Made by a program: the position numbers and the translations under genes
The notes under the pieces: model-generated
Seen by the model: the letters and a program-made list of their open reading frames with translations, nothing else
What the model was told of the DNA's origin: nothing
Database searches by the model: none
Shown: piece by piece, positions 45,933 through 58,218 of the stretch
Layout: every line of letters starts with the position of its first letter
How positions within the stretch are numbered: the first letter of the stretch is position 1
NCBI RefSeq assembly: GCF_022539505.1
Contig: NC_061508.1
Coordinates: forward strand, 67,527,754 to 67,591,753
Direction of reading: 5' to 3'
Source: Lolium rigidum
Taxonomy: Eukaryota; Streptophyta; Magnoliopsida; Poales; Poaceae
DNA: 64,000 nucleotides

Positions 45933-46201
45933 ATGGACAACAATGAGCTTCTTATTATATTTCCTGATTTAAGACATGGATGGTTTGATGCGAAAATTAA
46001 AAAAACCATGGAACATATTAGTATGAACGCTTTGAACACCATTGTTGCTAATGATATGGAAAATTCTAAGCTTGGGGAAGCTGGTTCTGATGAGCATGAT
46101 CTTTTTAGTCCCCCAAGCATTGAGGAGAAAATTTTCTTTGATGATACTTTGCCTCCTATTTATGATGATTATAATGATATTGGTCTTTTAGTACCGCTTG
46201 T
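45933..46201 (+). pseudogene. Small acidic ORF of a pol-less Gypsy, truncated
   Basis: The ATG at 45933 opens MDNNELLIIFPDLRHGWFDA, then KIKKTMEHISMNALNTIVAN and acidic units LPPIYDDYNDIG. It is the counterpart of the longer ORF at 49018-49521 and is cut by an inverted LTR at 46202. The function is unknown; it sits where gag is expected. Confidence 0.6.
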
Positions 46202-47136
46202 TGATGACCCACAAGTATAGGGGGTGTATCGTAGTATCTTCGATAAGTAAGAATGTCGATCCCAACGAGGAGCGAGAAGGTGTTGACAAGCGAGTTTCGA
46301 TGAAGGTTTCACTGTAAATGCTCACAGACAAGTATTCAGGGGGTTTTGATGTAACAGATGAAATAAATACGAATAAGTAAAATGCGAGAGAAATAATTGC
46401 AGCGAGTGGCCCAATCCTTTTTAGCACAAAGGACAAGCCGGTTTGTTTACTTATAATGACCAAACGTTCTCGAGGACACACGGGATTTTAGTCTAATGCT
46501 TTCACTACATACGGCTAAATAATCTTCATTGTTATGATAAGTGTTGTGTGGGTGAACCTATGCTAATGTACTTGCCCTTCCTAGGACTAAATACATACTT
46601 GTGATTATACCCCTTGCAAGCATCCGCAACTACAAGAAAGTAATTAAGAATAAATCTAACCACAGCCTTAAACTGCGAGATCCTGCGATCCCTCCTGCAT
46701 CGATATACCAACGGGGGTTCGGGTTTCGTCACTCCGGCAACCCCGCAATTAGCAAACGAATACAAGATGCATTCCCCTAGGCCCATAAATGGTGAAGTGT
46801 CATGTAGTCGACGTTCACATGACACCACTAGAAGAATAACACCACAACTTAAATATCACACCATTGAATATTACTCAACCATAGTTCACTACTAACATTT
46901 AGACTTCACCCATGTCCTCAAGAACTAAACGAACTACTCACGAGACATCATACGGAACATGATCAGAGGTGATATGATGATGAATAACAATCTGAACATA
47001 AACTTGGTTCAATGGTTTCACTCAATAGCATCAACAACAAGTAGAGATCGATACCGGGAGAGTTTCCCCTATCAAACAATCAAGATCAAACCCAAATTGC
47101 TACGGCGGTGACGAGGTGCTGCGGAGGAGATGGCGG
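46202..47136 (-). repeat. Gypsy LTR in minus orientation, inserted in family B
   Basis: TGATGACCCACAAGTATAGG at the left end is the reverse complement of a common Pooideae Gypsy LTR end (...TTGTGGGTCATCA). It contains CCAATCCTTTTTAGCA and GGTGAAGTGTCATGTAGTCG. The other end is lost in the N gap. Confidence 0.65.
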
Positions 47137-47236
47137 NNNNNNNNNNNNNNNNNNNNNNNNNNNNNNNNNNNNNNNNNNNNNNNNNNNNNNNNNNNNNNNN
47201 NNNNNNNNNNNNNNNNNNNNNNNNNNNNNNNNNNNN
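47137..47236. other. Assembly gap, 100 N
   Basis: This is a run of exactly 100 N of unknown true length, between a minus-strand LTR and a family A LTR. Confidence 1.
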
Positions 47237-47771
47237 GTTGGATGGCGGTCTATGTACTTTGTCGTAATGCCCAATTAAATCTCACTATACTTATCATGTC
47301 ATGTATGTGCATTGTTATGCCCTCTCTATTTGTCAATTGCCCGACTGTAATTTGTTCACCCAACATGCTTTTATCTTATGGGAGAGACACCTCTAGTGAA
47401 CTGTGGACCCCGGTCCATTCTTTAATACTGAAATACAAATCTGCTCCAATACTTGTTTTACTATTTTCTCTGCAAACAATCATCTTCCACACAATACGGT
47501 TAATCCTTTGTTACGGCAAGCCGGTGAGATTGACAACCTCACTCGTTTCGTTGGGGCAAAGTACTTTGGTTGTGTTGTGCAGGTTCCACGTTGGCGCCGG
47601 AATCTCCGGTGTTGCGCCGCACTACATCCCGCCGCCATCAACCTTCAACGTGCTTCTTGGCTCCTCCTGGTTCGATAAACCTTGGTTTCTTTCGAGGGAA
47701 AACTTGCTGCTCGTGCGCATCATACCTTCCTCTTGGGGTTGCCCAACGAACGTGTGAAATACACGCCATCA
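47237..47771 (+). repeat. 3' part of a Gypsy family A LTR
   Basis: From GTTGGATGGCGGTCTATGT to ACACGCCATCA it follows 26930-27467 closely. It ends inside a family B-type LTR, so a family A element was inserted there. Confidence 0.85.
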
Positions 47772-48853
47772 GAAGCCAAGATCTGGGGGACAGGAGTCTC
47801 TGTTCCGGCACGCCGCCGGGATGGGGAAGTGCCCCCGGAAGGCTCCTCCATCAACACCACCGCCATCTTCATCAACGCTGCTGTCTCCCATGAGGAGGGA
47901 GTAGTTCTCCATCGAGGCTAAGGGCTTTACCGGTAGCTATGTGGTTAATCTCTCTCCTATGTACTTCAATACAATGATCTCATGAGCTGCCTTACATGAT
48001 TGAGATTCATATGAGTTTTGTATCACTATTAGTCTATGTGCTACTCTTGTGATGTTATTAAAGTAGTCTATTCCTCCTTCACGGTGGAATGGTGACGATG
48101 TGTGCATCGTGTAGTACTTGGCGTAGGCTATGATCATAATCTCTTGTAGGTTATGGAGTTAATTATTACTATGATAGTATTGATGTGATTTATTCCCCCT
48201 TCGTAGTGTGATGGTGACAGTGTGCATGCTATGTTAGTACTCGGTTTAAATTGCAAAGATCTATTATGCTCTAAAGGTTACTTAAATATGAATGTCGAAT
48301 GTTGTGGAGCTTGTTAACTCCGGCATTTAGGTGCTCTTGTAGCCCTACACAACGAATGGTGTTCATTATCAAACAAGAGTATATGTAACACAAAGGAAGA
48401 GAACTTATTTATTTATGTGATCAATGTTGAGAGTGTCCACTAGTGAAAGTATGATCCCTAGGCCTTGTTTCCAAATACTGCAATCATCGCTTGTTTATTG
48501 TTTTGCTGCATCTTTACTTCCTGCAATATTACTACCATCAACTGCACGCCAGCAAGCACTTTTCTGGCGCCGTTATTACCAATCATATACATCCATACCA
48601 CTTGTATTCACTATCTCTTCGCCGAACTAGTGCACCTATACATCTGACAAGTGTATTAGGTGTGTTGGGGACACAAGAGACTTCTTGTATCGTGATTGCA
48701 GGGTTGCTTGAGAGGGATATCTTTGACCTCTTCCTCCCCGAGTTCGATAAACCTTGGGTGATCCACTTAAGGGAAACTTGCTGCTGTTCTACAAACCTCT
48801 CGCTCTTGGAGGCCCAACACTGTCTACAAGAATAGAAGCACCCGTAGACATCA
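47772..48853 (+). repeat. Gypsy family B-type 5' LTR (second element), left part displaced
   Basis: It begins mid-LTR at GAAGCCAAGATCTGGGGG and ends GTAGACATCA. The missing left part lies beyond the inserted family A element and the gap. Confidence 0.8.
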
Positions 48854-48863
48854 AGCACTTTTC

Positions 48864-48881
48864 TGGCGCCGTTGCCGGGGA
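48864..48881 (+). promoter_or_regulatory. Primer binding site, tRNA-Asp
   Basis: TGGCGCCGTTGCCGGGGA follows the LTR after ten bases. Confidence 0.85.
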
Positions 48882-49017
48882 GGAAAGGTAAAAGGCACTC
48901 ATACTCCGGTCCCGGGTAAAGTACTTTTCTGGCGCCGTTGTGTGTGTGCTCGAAGCTATTTCCTTTAGATCCTGCAATTGCATCTTTTTGTTTCTTGTTT
49001 TACACTAGTTAGGCATA

Positions 49018-49521
49018 ATGGAAAACATCTGTGAGCTTTTTGTACTATTTCCTGAGTCAAGACATGAATGGTTTAATGCGAAAATTAAAAAAACTATGGA
49101 ACCTTATTTGCATGCTAGTAGCAATGATATTAGTATGAACGCTTTGAACACCATTGTTGCTAATGATATGGAAAATTCTAAGCTTGGGGAGGTCGGTTTT
49201 GATGAAAATGATCTCTTTAGCCCTCCGGGTATTGAGGAGAAAATTTATATTGATTATGATATGCCTCCCATATATGATGATTATAATGATAGTGGTCTTT
49301 TGTTGCCACCTACTATGGAGGATAAAGCTTGTTATGATTATACTATGCCTCCTATATTTTATGATGAGAATAATAATGATAGCTACTTTGTTGAATTTGC
49401 TCCCACTATAATTAATAAGAATGACTATGCTTATGTGGAGAGTAATGATACTTTTATGCATGTGAATAAGAATGCTTTATGTGATACTTATATTGTTGAG
49501 TTTGTTCATGATGCCACTTGA
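49018..49521 (+). CDS. Acidic ORF of a pol-less Gypsy, 167 residues
   Basis: The ATG at 49018 opens MENICELFVLFPESRHEWFN. A basic KIKKTM follows, then AND MENSKLGE-type sequence, then repeated acidic units: DMPPIYDDYNDSG, TMPPIFYDENNND and further Asp/Asn-rich units. It is intact, and the same reading is conserved in the copy at 45933. No protease, RT or integrase motif is seen. I do not recognise a domain; the position suggests a gag-derived or accessory protein of a non-autonomous family. Confidence 0.55.
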   Translation: MENICELFVLFPESRHEWFNAKIKKTMEPYLHASSNDISMNALNTIVANDMENSKLGEVGFDENDLFSPPGIEEKIYIDYDMPPIYDDYNDSGLLLPPTMEDKACYDYTMPPIFYDENNNDSYFVEFAPTIINKNDYAYVESNDTFMHVNKNALCDTYIVEFVHDAT

Positions 49522-52230
49522 AAGTTATTATGAGAGAGGAAAATATGGTTGTAGAAATTTTCATGTTACTAAAACACCTCTCTATATGCTGAAATATTTG
49601 AAGTTACACTTGTTTTATCTTTCTATGCTTGTTGCATCATGCTTCATGAATTTGTTTATTTACAAGATTCCTATGCATAGGAAGTGGGTTAGGCTTAAAT
49701 TTGTCTTGAATTTGCTTCTTGATGCTCTCTTTTGCTTCAACTCTTATTTCTAGCGAGTGCATCATTAAAACTGCTGAGCCCATCTTAATGGCTATAAAGA
49801 AAGAACTTCTTGGGAGATAACCCATGTCTTTATTTTACTACAGCAATTTTGTTTTATATTTGTGTCTTGGAAGTTGTTACTACTGTAGCAACCTCTTCTT
49901 ATCTTTATTTTATTGCATTCTTGTGCCAAGTAAAGTCTTTGATAGTAAAGTCAATACTAGATTTGGATTGCTGCGCAGAAACAGATTTCTTGCTGTCACG
50001 AATTTCAATATGCCTCTCTGTAGGTAACTCGGAAAAATCTGCCAATTTACGTGCGTGATCCTCAGATATGTACGCAACTTTCATTCAATTTGAGCATTTT
50101 CAACTGAGCAAGTCTGGTGCCTCTTTAAAATTCGTCTTTACGGACTGTTCTGTTTGATGGATTCTGCCTTTTATTTCGCATTGTCTCTTTTGTTCGTGTT
50201 GGATGGATTTCTTTGTTCCATTAACTTACAGTAGCTTTGAGCAATGTCCAGAAGTGTTAAGAATGATTGTGTCACCTCTGAACATGTGAATTTTCGATTA
50301 TGCACTAACCCTCTAATGAGTTTGTTTCGAGTTTGGTGTGGAGGAAGTTTTCAAGGGTCAAGAGGAGAGGATGATATACTATGATCAAGAAGAGTGAAGA
50401 GTCTAAGCTTGGGGATGCCCCCGTGGTTCATCCCTGCATATTTCAAGAAGACTCAAGCATCTAAGCTTGGGGATGCCCAAGGCATCCCCTTCTCCATCAA
50501 CAACTTATCAGGTTTCTTTTCTTGAAACTATATTTTTATTCCGTCACATCTTATGTACTTTACTTGGAGCATCTGTTTGTTTTTGTTTTTGTTTTTGTTT
50601 TTGTTTGAATAAAATATGATCCATCATGCTTGTGTGGGAGAGAGACACGCTCCGTTGTTTCGTATGAACACGTGTGTTCTTAGCTATACTTTTAATGTTC
50701 ATGGCGAAAGTTGGACTATTTCATTCATTGATATATGGTTGGAAACGGAAAATGCCGCATGTGGTAAATGGTTTAATGTCTTGAATAATGTGATACTTGG
50801 CAATTGTTGTGCTCATATAGATCATGTTTAAGCTCTTGCATCATGTACCTTGTACTCATTAATGAATAACTACATAGAGCTTGTTAAAATTTGGTTTGCA
50901 TGATTGATCTCTAGAGTCTAGATATTTTCTGGTTAAGGTGTTTGAACAACAAGGAGACGATGTAAAGTCTTATAATGCTTACAATATGTTCATATGTGAG
51001 TCTTGCTGCACCGTTTTATACTTGAGTTTGCTTCAAACAATCTTGCTAGCCTAGCCTTGTATTGAGAGGGATTCTTCTCGTGCATCCAAATCGTTGAGCC
51101 AAAAACTATGCCATTTGTGTCCACCATACCTACCTACCACATGGTATTTCTCTGCCATTCCAAGCAAATACTTTATGTGCTACCTTTAAACAATTCAAAA
51201 GCTATTATCCCTTATTTGTGTCAATGTTTTATAGCTCATGAGGAAGTATGTGGTGTTTTATCTTTCAATCTTGTTGGGCAGCTTTCACCAATGGACTAGT
51301 GGCTTCATCCGCTTATCCAATAATTTTGCAAAAAGAGCCGGCGCGGGGTTCCCGACCCCAATTAATCAACCTTCATTAATAATTCTCTTCACATGTTTTG
51401 CTCTGATTCATCGGTAAGCAACTTAATTTTGCAAATAGACACTCCTTCATGGTATGTGAATGTTGGAAGGCACCCGAGGATTCGGTTAGCCATGGCTTGT
51501 GTAAGCAAAAGGTTGGGAGGAGTGTCATCCATAAATAATGAAACTAAAGTACATGTGTAAACAAAAGAGAAGAGGGATGATCTACCTTGTCGGTAGAGAT
51601 AACGTCCTTCATGGGAGCCGCTCTTGAAAGTCTGGTTGACGAGGTAGTTAGAGTACCCACTACCATTCGTTGACAACAACAAACACCTCTCAAAACTTTA
51701 CTTTTATGCTCTCTATATGATTTCAAAACTTAAAAAGCTCTAGCACATGATTTAATCCATGCTTCCCTCTGCGAAGGGCCATTCTTCTACTTTATGTTGA
51801 GTCAGTTCACCTATTCTTTCTATCTTAGAAGCAAACACTTGTGTCAACCGTGTGCATTGATTCTTACGTTTTTACTTATTGCACTTGTTATATTACTTTG
51901 TGTTGACAATTATCCATGAGATATACATGTTACAAGTTGAAAGCAATTGCTGAAACTTAATCATCCTTTGTGTTGCTTCAATGCTTTTACTTTGAATTTA
52001 TTGCTTTATGAGTAACTCTTATGCAAGTCTTATTGATGCTTGTCTTGAAAGTACTATTCATGAAAAGTCTTTGCTATATGATTCAATTGTTTACTCATTG
52101 TCTTTACCATTGCTTTGAATCGCTGCATTCATCTCATATGCTTTACAATAGTATTGATCAAGATTATGATAGCATGTCACTTCAGAAATTATCTTTGTTA
52201 TCGTTTACCTACTCGAGGGCGAGTAGGAAC
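49522..52230 (+). mobile_element. Non-coding internal region of the pol-less Gypsy
   Basis: About 2.7 kb without pol domains. AAGCTTGGGGATGCCC motifs recur (about 50406, 50463), like the polypurine tract at the end. The short open frames have no known motif. Confidence 0.6.
50576..50606 (+). repeat. (TTTTTG)n microsatellite
   Basis: Five tandem GTTTTT units lie inside the Gypsy internal region. Confidence 0.85.
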
Positions 52231-52246
52231 TAAGCTTGGGGATGCT
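52231..52246 (+). promoter_or_regulatory. Polypurine tract of the pol-less Gypsy
   Basis: TAAGCTTGGGGATGCT lies directly before the 3' LTR. Confidence 0.7.
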
Positions 52247-53779
52247 TGATACGTCCCAAACGTATCTATAATTTCTTATGTTCCATGCTACTTTTATGAC
52301 GATACTTACATGTTTTATACACACTTTACATCGTTTTGATGCATTTTCCGGAACTAACCTATTGACGAGATGCCGAAGGGCCAGTTCCTGTTTTCTGCTG
52401 TTTTTGGTTTCAGAAATCCTAGTAAGGAAATATTCTCGGAATCGGACGAAATCAACGCCCGAGCATCTTAGAATTCCACGAAGCTTCCAGAACACCCGAG
52501 AGCCACCAGAGGGGAACCCTGGGGGGCCCACACGTGGTGGCGGCGCGGCCAAGAAGCCAGGCGCGCCCCCCTACTGTGTGGTGGCCCCAGACCCCTTCCG
52601 ACTCCGCCTCTTCGCCTATAATAAGCCCCCTGACCTAAATCCTCGAGATGAAAAAAGCCACGGTACGAGAAACCTTCCAGAGCCACCGCCATCGCGAAGC
52701 CAAGATGCGGGGACAGGAGTCTCCGTTCGGCACGCCGCCGGGACGGGGAAGTGCCCCGGAAGGCTCCTCCATCAACACCACCGCCATCTTCATCAACGCT
52801 GCTTGTCTCCCATGAGGAGGAGTAGTTCTCCATCGAGGCTAAGGGCTGTACTCGGTAGCTATGTGGTTAATCTCTCTCCTATGTACTTCAATACAATGAT
52901 CTCATGAGCTGCCTTACATGATTGAGATTCATATGAGTTTTGGATCACTATTAGTCTATGTGCTACTCTTGTGATGTTATTAAAGTAGTCTATTCCTCCT
53001 TCACGGTGTAATGGTGACAGGTGTGTGCATCGTGTAGTACTTGGCGTAGGCTATGATCATAATCTCTTGTAGGTTATGGAGTTAATTATTACTATGATAG
53101 TATTGATGTGATTTATTCCCCCTTCGTAGTGTGATGGTGACGAGTGTGCATGCTATGTTAGTACTCGGTTTAAATTGCAAAGATCTATTATGCTCTAAAG
53201 GTTACTTAAATATGAATGTCGAATGTTGTGGAGCTTGTTAACTCCGGCATTGAGGTGCTCTTGTAGCCCTACTCAACGAATGGTGTTCATTATCAAACAA
53301 GAGTATATGTAGCACAAAGGAAGAGAACTTATTTATTTATGTGATCAATGTTGAGAGTGTCCACTAGTGAAAGTATGATCCCTAGGCCTTGTTTCCAAAT
53401 ACCGCAATCATCGCTTGTTTATTGTTTCTGTTGCATCTTTACTTCTCGCAATATTACTACCATCAATCGCACGCCGGCAAGCACTTTTCACGCGCCGTTA
53501 TTACCACTCATATACATCCATACCACTTGTATTTCACTATCTCTTCGCCGAACTAGTGCACCTATACATCCGACAAGTGTATTAGGTGTGTTGGGGACAC
53601 AAGAGACTTCTTGTATCGTGATTGCGGGGGTTGCTTGAGAGGGATATCTTTGACCTCTTCCTCCCTGAGTTCGATAAACCTTGGGTGATCCACTTAAGGG
53701 AAACTTGCTGCTGTTCTACAAACCTCTGCTCTTGGAGGCCCAACACTGTCTACAAGAATAGAAGCACCCGTAGACATCA
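52247..53779 (+). repeat. 3' LTR of the pol-less Gypsy
   Basis: It starts TGATACGTCCCAAACG and ends GTAGACATCA, 1533 bp. It aligns with 44057-45769 but with a different start and shorter length, so it is a subfamily of B. It is inserted in the integrase of the element to the right. Confidence 0.88.
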
Positions 53780-54416
53780 TGACTCTTGGAGAATCATGCT
53801 CTATTTCTATCGGCAGTACTGCCTCTGCTTCATGGACCAGAAAGAACGGGGTCTCCTGTGTCGCCGTATTTGGTGTTGTTCGGATGCTCCACAGCACACT
53901 TGGCAGCTCCTCTGGCCAAGTATGTCGAGCTTTTTCCAGTGGCCCTAACAGACACTTCTTGATACCATTGCAGATGATACCATTGGCTTTCTCGACTTGG
54001 CCATTGGTTTGAGGATGCGCAACTGACGCGAAGTGTAATTTGATGCCTACCTCTGCACAGTATGCCTTGAATTCCTTGGATGTGAAATTACTGCCATTGT
54101 CCGTGACGATGCAGTGAGGTACGCCAAACCGAAAAACAATGCCCTTCACGAATTTTATTGTTGAGGCTGCATCTGGTGAATTTATCGGCTTTGCTTCTAT
54201 CCACTTGGTGAATTTGTCGACAGCGACGAGCATGTACTCGTATCCTCCTGGCGAGGCTTTATGTAACTTCCCCACCATATCGAGACCCCATTGAGCAAAG
54301 GGCCAAGATAAGGGCATTGGCATCAATTCTGCTGCCGGAGAGTGAGGTTTTGCGGCAAATCTCTGGCATGCGTCACAAGTTCGTACTATCTCCTTTGCGT
54401 CCTCAATTGTTGTCAA
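53780..54416 (-). pseudogene. Tat-like Gypsy integrase, C terminus cut off
   Basis: On the minus strand CDACQRF belongs to the zinc-binding HHCC region, continued from HEGICGHH upstream. The core shows WGLDMVGKL, VTDNGSNF and NGQVEKANG, the D, D and E positions. The frame ends at EHDSPRV, where the Gypsy LTR begins. An in-frame stop at 54417-54419 separates it from the RNase H region. The enzyme would insert retrotransposon cDNA in the nucleus. Confidence 0.88.
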
Positions 54417-54419
54417 TCA

Positions 54420-55175
54420 GTAGAATCTAGCTCGAAAAACCTTGGCTGCAATAGCTCGACTGCTCGCGTGGTGACCACATATTCCTTCGTGTACGTCCTT
54501 CAGGATTGTTCTTCCTTCTTCGGGTGTAACACACCTTTGTAACACACCCGAGATACTTCGCTTGTACAACTCCCCTTTGACCACCGTGAACGCTTTGGAT
54601 CGTCTAATAACTCGCCTTGCCTCAACTGGATCGTCGGGTATTGTTTTCCTTAAGATGTATGATATATACGCCTGCATCCATGGAATTTGCACCATCAGTA
54701 CTAGATCATGTTCCTCTTCTTCTTCCAATGTTTCTTTCGCAGCTCCCGAGGGTTTCTCATCCTTCTCCTTTTTTGTTGATTTCTTTGGCCTTGTGGATCT
54801 CTCCGTTATCTCCTCCCAAAACACACCCGGAGGAATCGCGAGACACTGCGACCCGATGTTTGCAAGAACATCGGCTTCATCATTGCTAAGCCCGCTGATG
54901 TGATTTACTTCGCACCCATCAAATAACTTCTCGAGCTCGTTGTACATTTCCTTGTATGCCACCATGCTATCATTGACTGCGTCACATTGGTTCATGACTT
55001 GCTGAGCCACCAATTGTGAGTCGCCAAAGATTTTTAGTCGAGTTGCACCACAAGCTTTCGCCATCTTCATCCCGTGTATAAGAGCTTCGTATTCTGCCTC
55101 GTTGTTGGACGCATTTGGGAATGTCATCCGTAAGACATATTTTAGTTTGTCGCCTTCAGGTGATATGAGTATCAC
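54420..55175 (-). pseudogene. Second (archaeal-type) RNase H of the Tat-like Gypsy
   Basis: NNEAEYEALIHGMKMA, FGDSQLVAQQV and NDEADVLANIGSQ are the E, D and D regions of an extra RNase H placed between the RT-linked RNase H and integrase. This order is diagnostic of the Tat lineage. A Lys/Glu-rich linker leads to the integrase zinc region. Confidence 0.82.
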
Positions 55176-55303
55176 GCCTTGCTCCAGCTCCCTCTAACCT
55201 CTTGGACCCGTCAAAGTTCATAGTCCAGGTTCTCGACGGATCTGGGGGTCCTGTGTTTTGCAGCTCCATCCACTCTGCGATGAAGTCCGCGGGATTTGCG
55301 ACT

Positions 55304-56126
55304 TTATTGCTTTTCTTTTTCATACGTGATGTCCCGAGGAGAAAGTTCTATTCCCCAAAGGGAGACACGGCCTGTAGCTTCTGGATTGTTGAGTATATTG
55401 GATAAAGGCGTCTCGTTGACCACTATTATCGGATGCGCCGAAAAATAGTGCCGCAATTTTCTTGCGGTTGTAAACACTCCGTATGCTAGCTTCTGGTACT
55501 GCGAGTACCTCTGTTTTGAAGGCGACAATACTTCACTGATGAAATATACTGGCCTTTGCACTCCATGGAGTTTTCCTTTTTCTTCTCTTTCGACAACTAG
55601 CGCCGTGCTTGACCACACGGGGTGTAGCCGCAATGTATAGCAGGAGGGGTTCCTTCTCTTTTGGCGCCACCAAGATTGGTGGTGTCAAAATTGCGCGTTT
55701 AAGATCTTCGAAAGCTCTATCTGCATCTTCGTTCCACTGGAACTTATCTCCTTGCTTGATGAGGGCGTAGAACGGTAACGCCTTTTCTCCCAGTCTGGCG
55801 ACGAATCTGCTTAAAGCTGCGACTCGTCCAGTTAGCTGTTGTATTTCTTTCAACTTTGTTGGCTTCCTCATTGTTACGATAGCTTGGATTTTTTCGGGAT
55901 TAGCTTCGATCCCTCTTGCTGAGACCAGGAACCCGAGAAGTTCTCCTGCAGGGACGCCGAAGGAACACTTCGTCGGATTCAACTTGAGACAAAATTTGTC
56001 GAGGTTATCGAAGGTTTCCTTCAAGTCCTCGATTAACGTTGCCCCCTTTTTTGATGTTATGACGACGTCGTCGATGTACACTTGTACATTTTTCCCAATC
56101 TTTGTTGCTAAGCACTTCTGCATCAT
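55304..56126 (-). pseudogene. Tat-like Gypsy RT palm end and RNase H
   Basis: VQVYIDDVVITSKK at about 56078 is the YxDD catalytic motif. FCLKLNPTKCSFGV, GFLVSARGIEANPEK and LTGRVAALSRF continue the RT. After a frameshift near 55620 comes the RT-linked RNase H with QRPVYFISEVL and RYSQYQKLAYGV. Confidence 0.85.
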
Positions 56127-56654
56127 CCTCTAGTATGTTGCTCCCGCGTTTTTCAGACCAAAAGGCATTGTTCGATAGCAAAACACGCCATAAGGTGTAA
56201 TGAACGCTGTTTTGACCTCATCCTCTTCTTTCAATCTGATCTGGTTATAACCAGAGTACGCATCCAGAAAGGAAAGACGTTCACAGCCTGCCGTGGAGTC
56301 GATAATTTGATCGATCCTCGGGAGGGGAAAGTGATCCTTTGGACAATGTTTGTTGAGACACGTAAAGTCGACACACATGCGAAGGACTTTAGTGTTTTTC
56401 TTCGGGACCAACACTGGATTTGCGACCCATGTGGCCTCTGTATGCAGCTCCTTGATGAAACCAGCTTCTCTCAATCGATCAATCTCCGACAGCATAGCTT
56501 TGCGGTTTGGCTCCGAAAAACGCCGCAAAGGTTGTTTTATTGGTCTCGCTATTGGATCCAAGTTTAGGTGGTGCTCGGCAAGTTCCCTGGGTACTCCTGG
56601 CATGTCAGCTGGACACCATGCGAAGATTTTCCAGTGCTCACGGAGGAACTCCAC
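56127..56654 (-). pseudogene. Tat-like Gypsy RT, N-terminal part
   Basis: FAWCPADMPGVPRELAEHHL, PLRRFSEPNRKAM, CVDFTCLNKHCPKD, LSFLDAYSGYNQI and AFITPYGVFCYRTMPFGLKN are the conserved RT blocks. A stop codon near 56128 precedes the palm segment. Confidence 0.88.
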
Positions 56655-56883
56655 GAGCGCGCTTTCCTATGCGAGGTCCATGTTTGTCGCAATGGACGTC
56701 GTTTTCTTCGGATCTGTCGGGTGAATCTGTACTTCCTTAGAATCTTTTGCAGTGTTGAAGGTTGATTCCTTGTTGGGCCTCCCTACATCTGGCAGCACAT
56801 CATAGTCAGTCGTAAGTCTCGACGCCATGTATTCTGCTTGCATCCCGAAAGTTTACGACGATCGATGAAAATCTTTGTCACAT

Positions 56884-57460
56884 TTATCGGCTAGCGCGAA
56901 GCTTCCTTGACTGTGATTGGTCCCTTAGGTCCGGGTAACCTCCAAAGCAGGTATGTGTAATGTGGTACCGCCATAAACACTGGCATATGTTGGTCGTCCC
57001 AACAAAGCGTGGATGCTGCGACGGAAAATCCACAACTTCGAATTCCAACCTTTCTATCCTGTAATTTTCTCGGGTCCCAAACTGAACGTCGAGATTGATC
57101 CTCCCTAATGGGTAACTTGGCTTCTCTGGTGTGATGCCGTGGAAACGTGTGCCAGTTGGTTTCAAATTTGCTAAGGAGATGTTCATCTTCCTTAGCGTAT
57201 CTGCGTACATAAGGTTTAAACTGCTGCCGCCATCTATAAACACTCGAGATACGTCGAATCCCGCAATTACCGCTGGTAAGATAAGTGCTGATTGCCCTGG
57301 TCGAGGAACTTGCTTGCGGGTGATCCGCTATTGTGAAGCCAATGTCTTGCCACGACCAATTTAGGTACTCAACCGTTGGTGGAGGCATCTTCTCTGCCAT
57401 GAACACTTGCCGCGAAATTACCTTCTGAGCCCTATTAGATGGCCTAGCCTTCTGAATCAT
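56884..57460 (-). pseudogene. Tat-like Gypsy aspartic protease region
   Basis: VFMAEKMPPPTVEYLNWS precedes the protease; after a frame change near 57240 comes FIDGGSSLNLMYADTL, where D-G-G-S-S takes the place of the active site. This reading ends with a further frame change near 56950. Confidence 0.75.
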
Positions 57461-57589
57461 TGAGACCGCACCATTGGAGTTAGGATCAACATACGGAGGT
57501 GGCTGTGGTGCTGCCGCTATTCTGAGCTGATGTCGATTTTCGTCCGTGATCGCGGGAGGAGGTGGTAAGTGGATCTCACTCCTGGGCCC

Positions 57590-58213
57590 CTAGGGATTTC
57601 TATTTGTTACTTGAGCATTAGCTATCCCTGCAACCCGCAGCATTGCTTGAAAATTGCGGCAGTCCTTCTGCAGATGTCCTGACTGCCTCTTCCCATTGCT
57701 ATCGAGATAAAAATGCATCTGGCATGGCCCGTTCATCATATCTTCGGGAGTTACAAAGGATCTCTGAAACCTTGACCCGCTATTTTGCATGTTATTCCGA
57801 GGATCATCTCTATTGTCGCCTTGCTGCTCATTACTCCTTTGATAGTTGTTTCCTCCATTGTTTCCTCGAAACCCGGCCGATATTTGGCCAGGAGCATCGT
57901 AACTCGAAAATTGTCGAGGAAATCGGCGCCTGTTTTGAAAATTTCGACTGCGGTCCTCCTCTGGTGATCTATGTCGTTTATTATGTACTGCATCTTCGCC
58001 ATTTGCCCATCTATTTGGTATTTCCATTAATGTTGATACTGTCCTTGGGTTTGTTCTTCCCAAGTCCTCCACAAAATCTCCTCGTCGCACTCCTGCTACA
58101 AACGCATCTATCGCTCTCTCGTCAGATATATTTTCTGCCGAGTTTTTGATGATGTTCCACCTTTGAATGTACTTCCTCATTGACTCATCATGCTTTTGTC
58201 GACATGACCTCAA
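57590..58213 (-). pseudogene. Tat-like Gypsy gag, C-terminal part
   Basis: SMRKYIQRWNIIKNSAENIS and AIDAFVAGVRRGDFVEDLG are the end of the gag core. An Arg/Asn-rich linker and a zinc-knuckle remnant (HLQKDCRNF) follow. Confidence 0.8.
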
Positions 58214-58218
58214 CTCCT

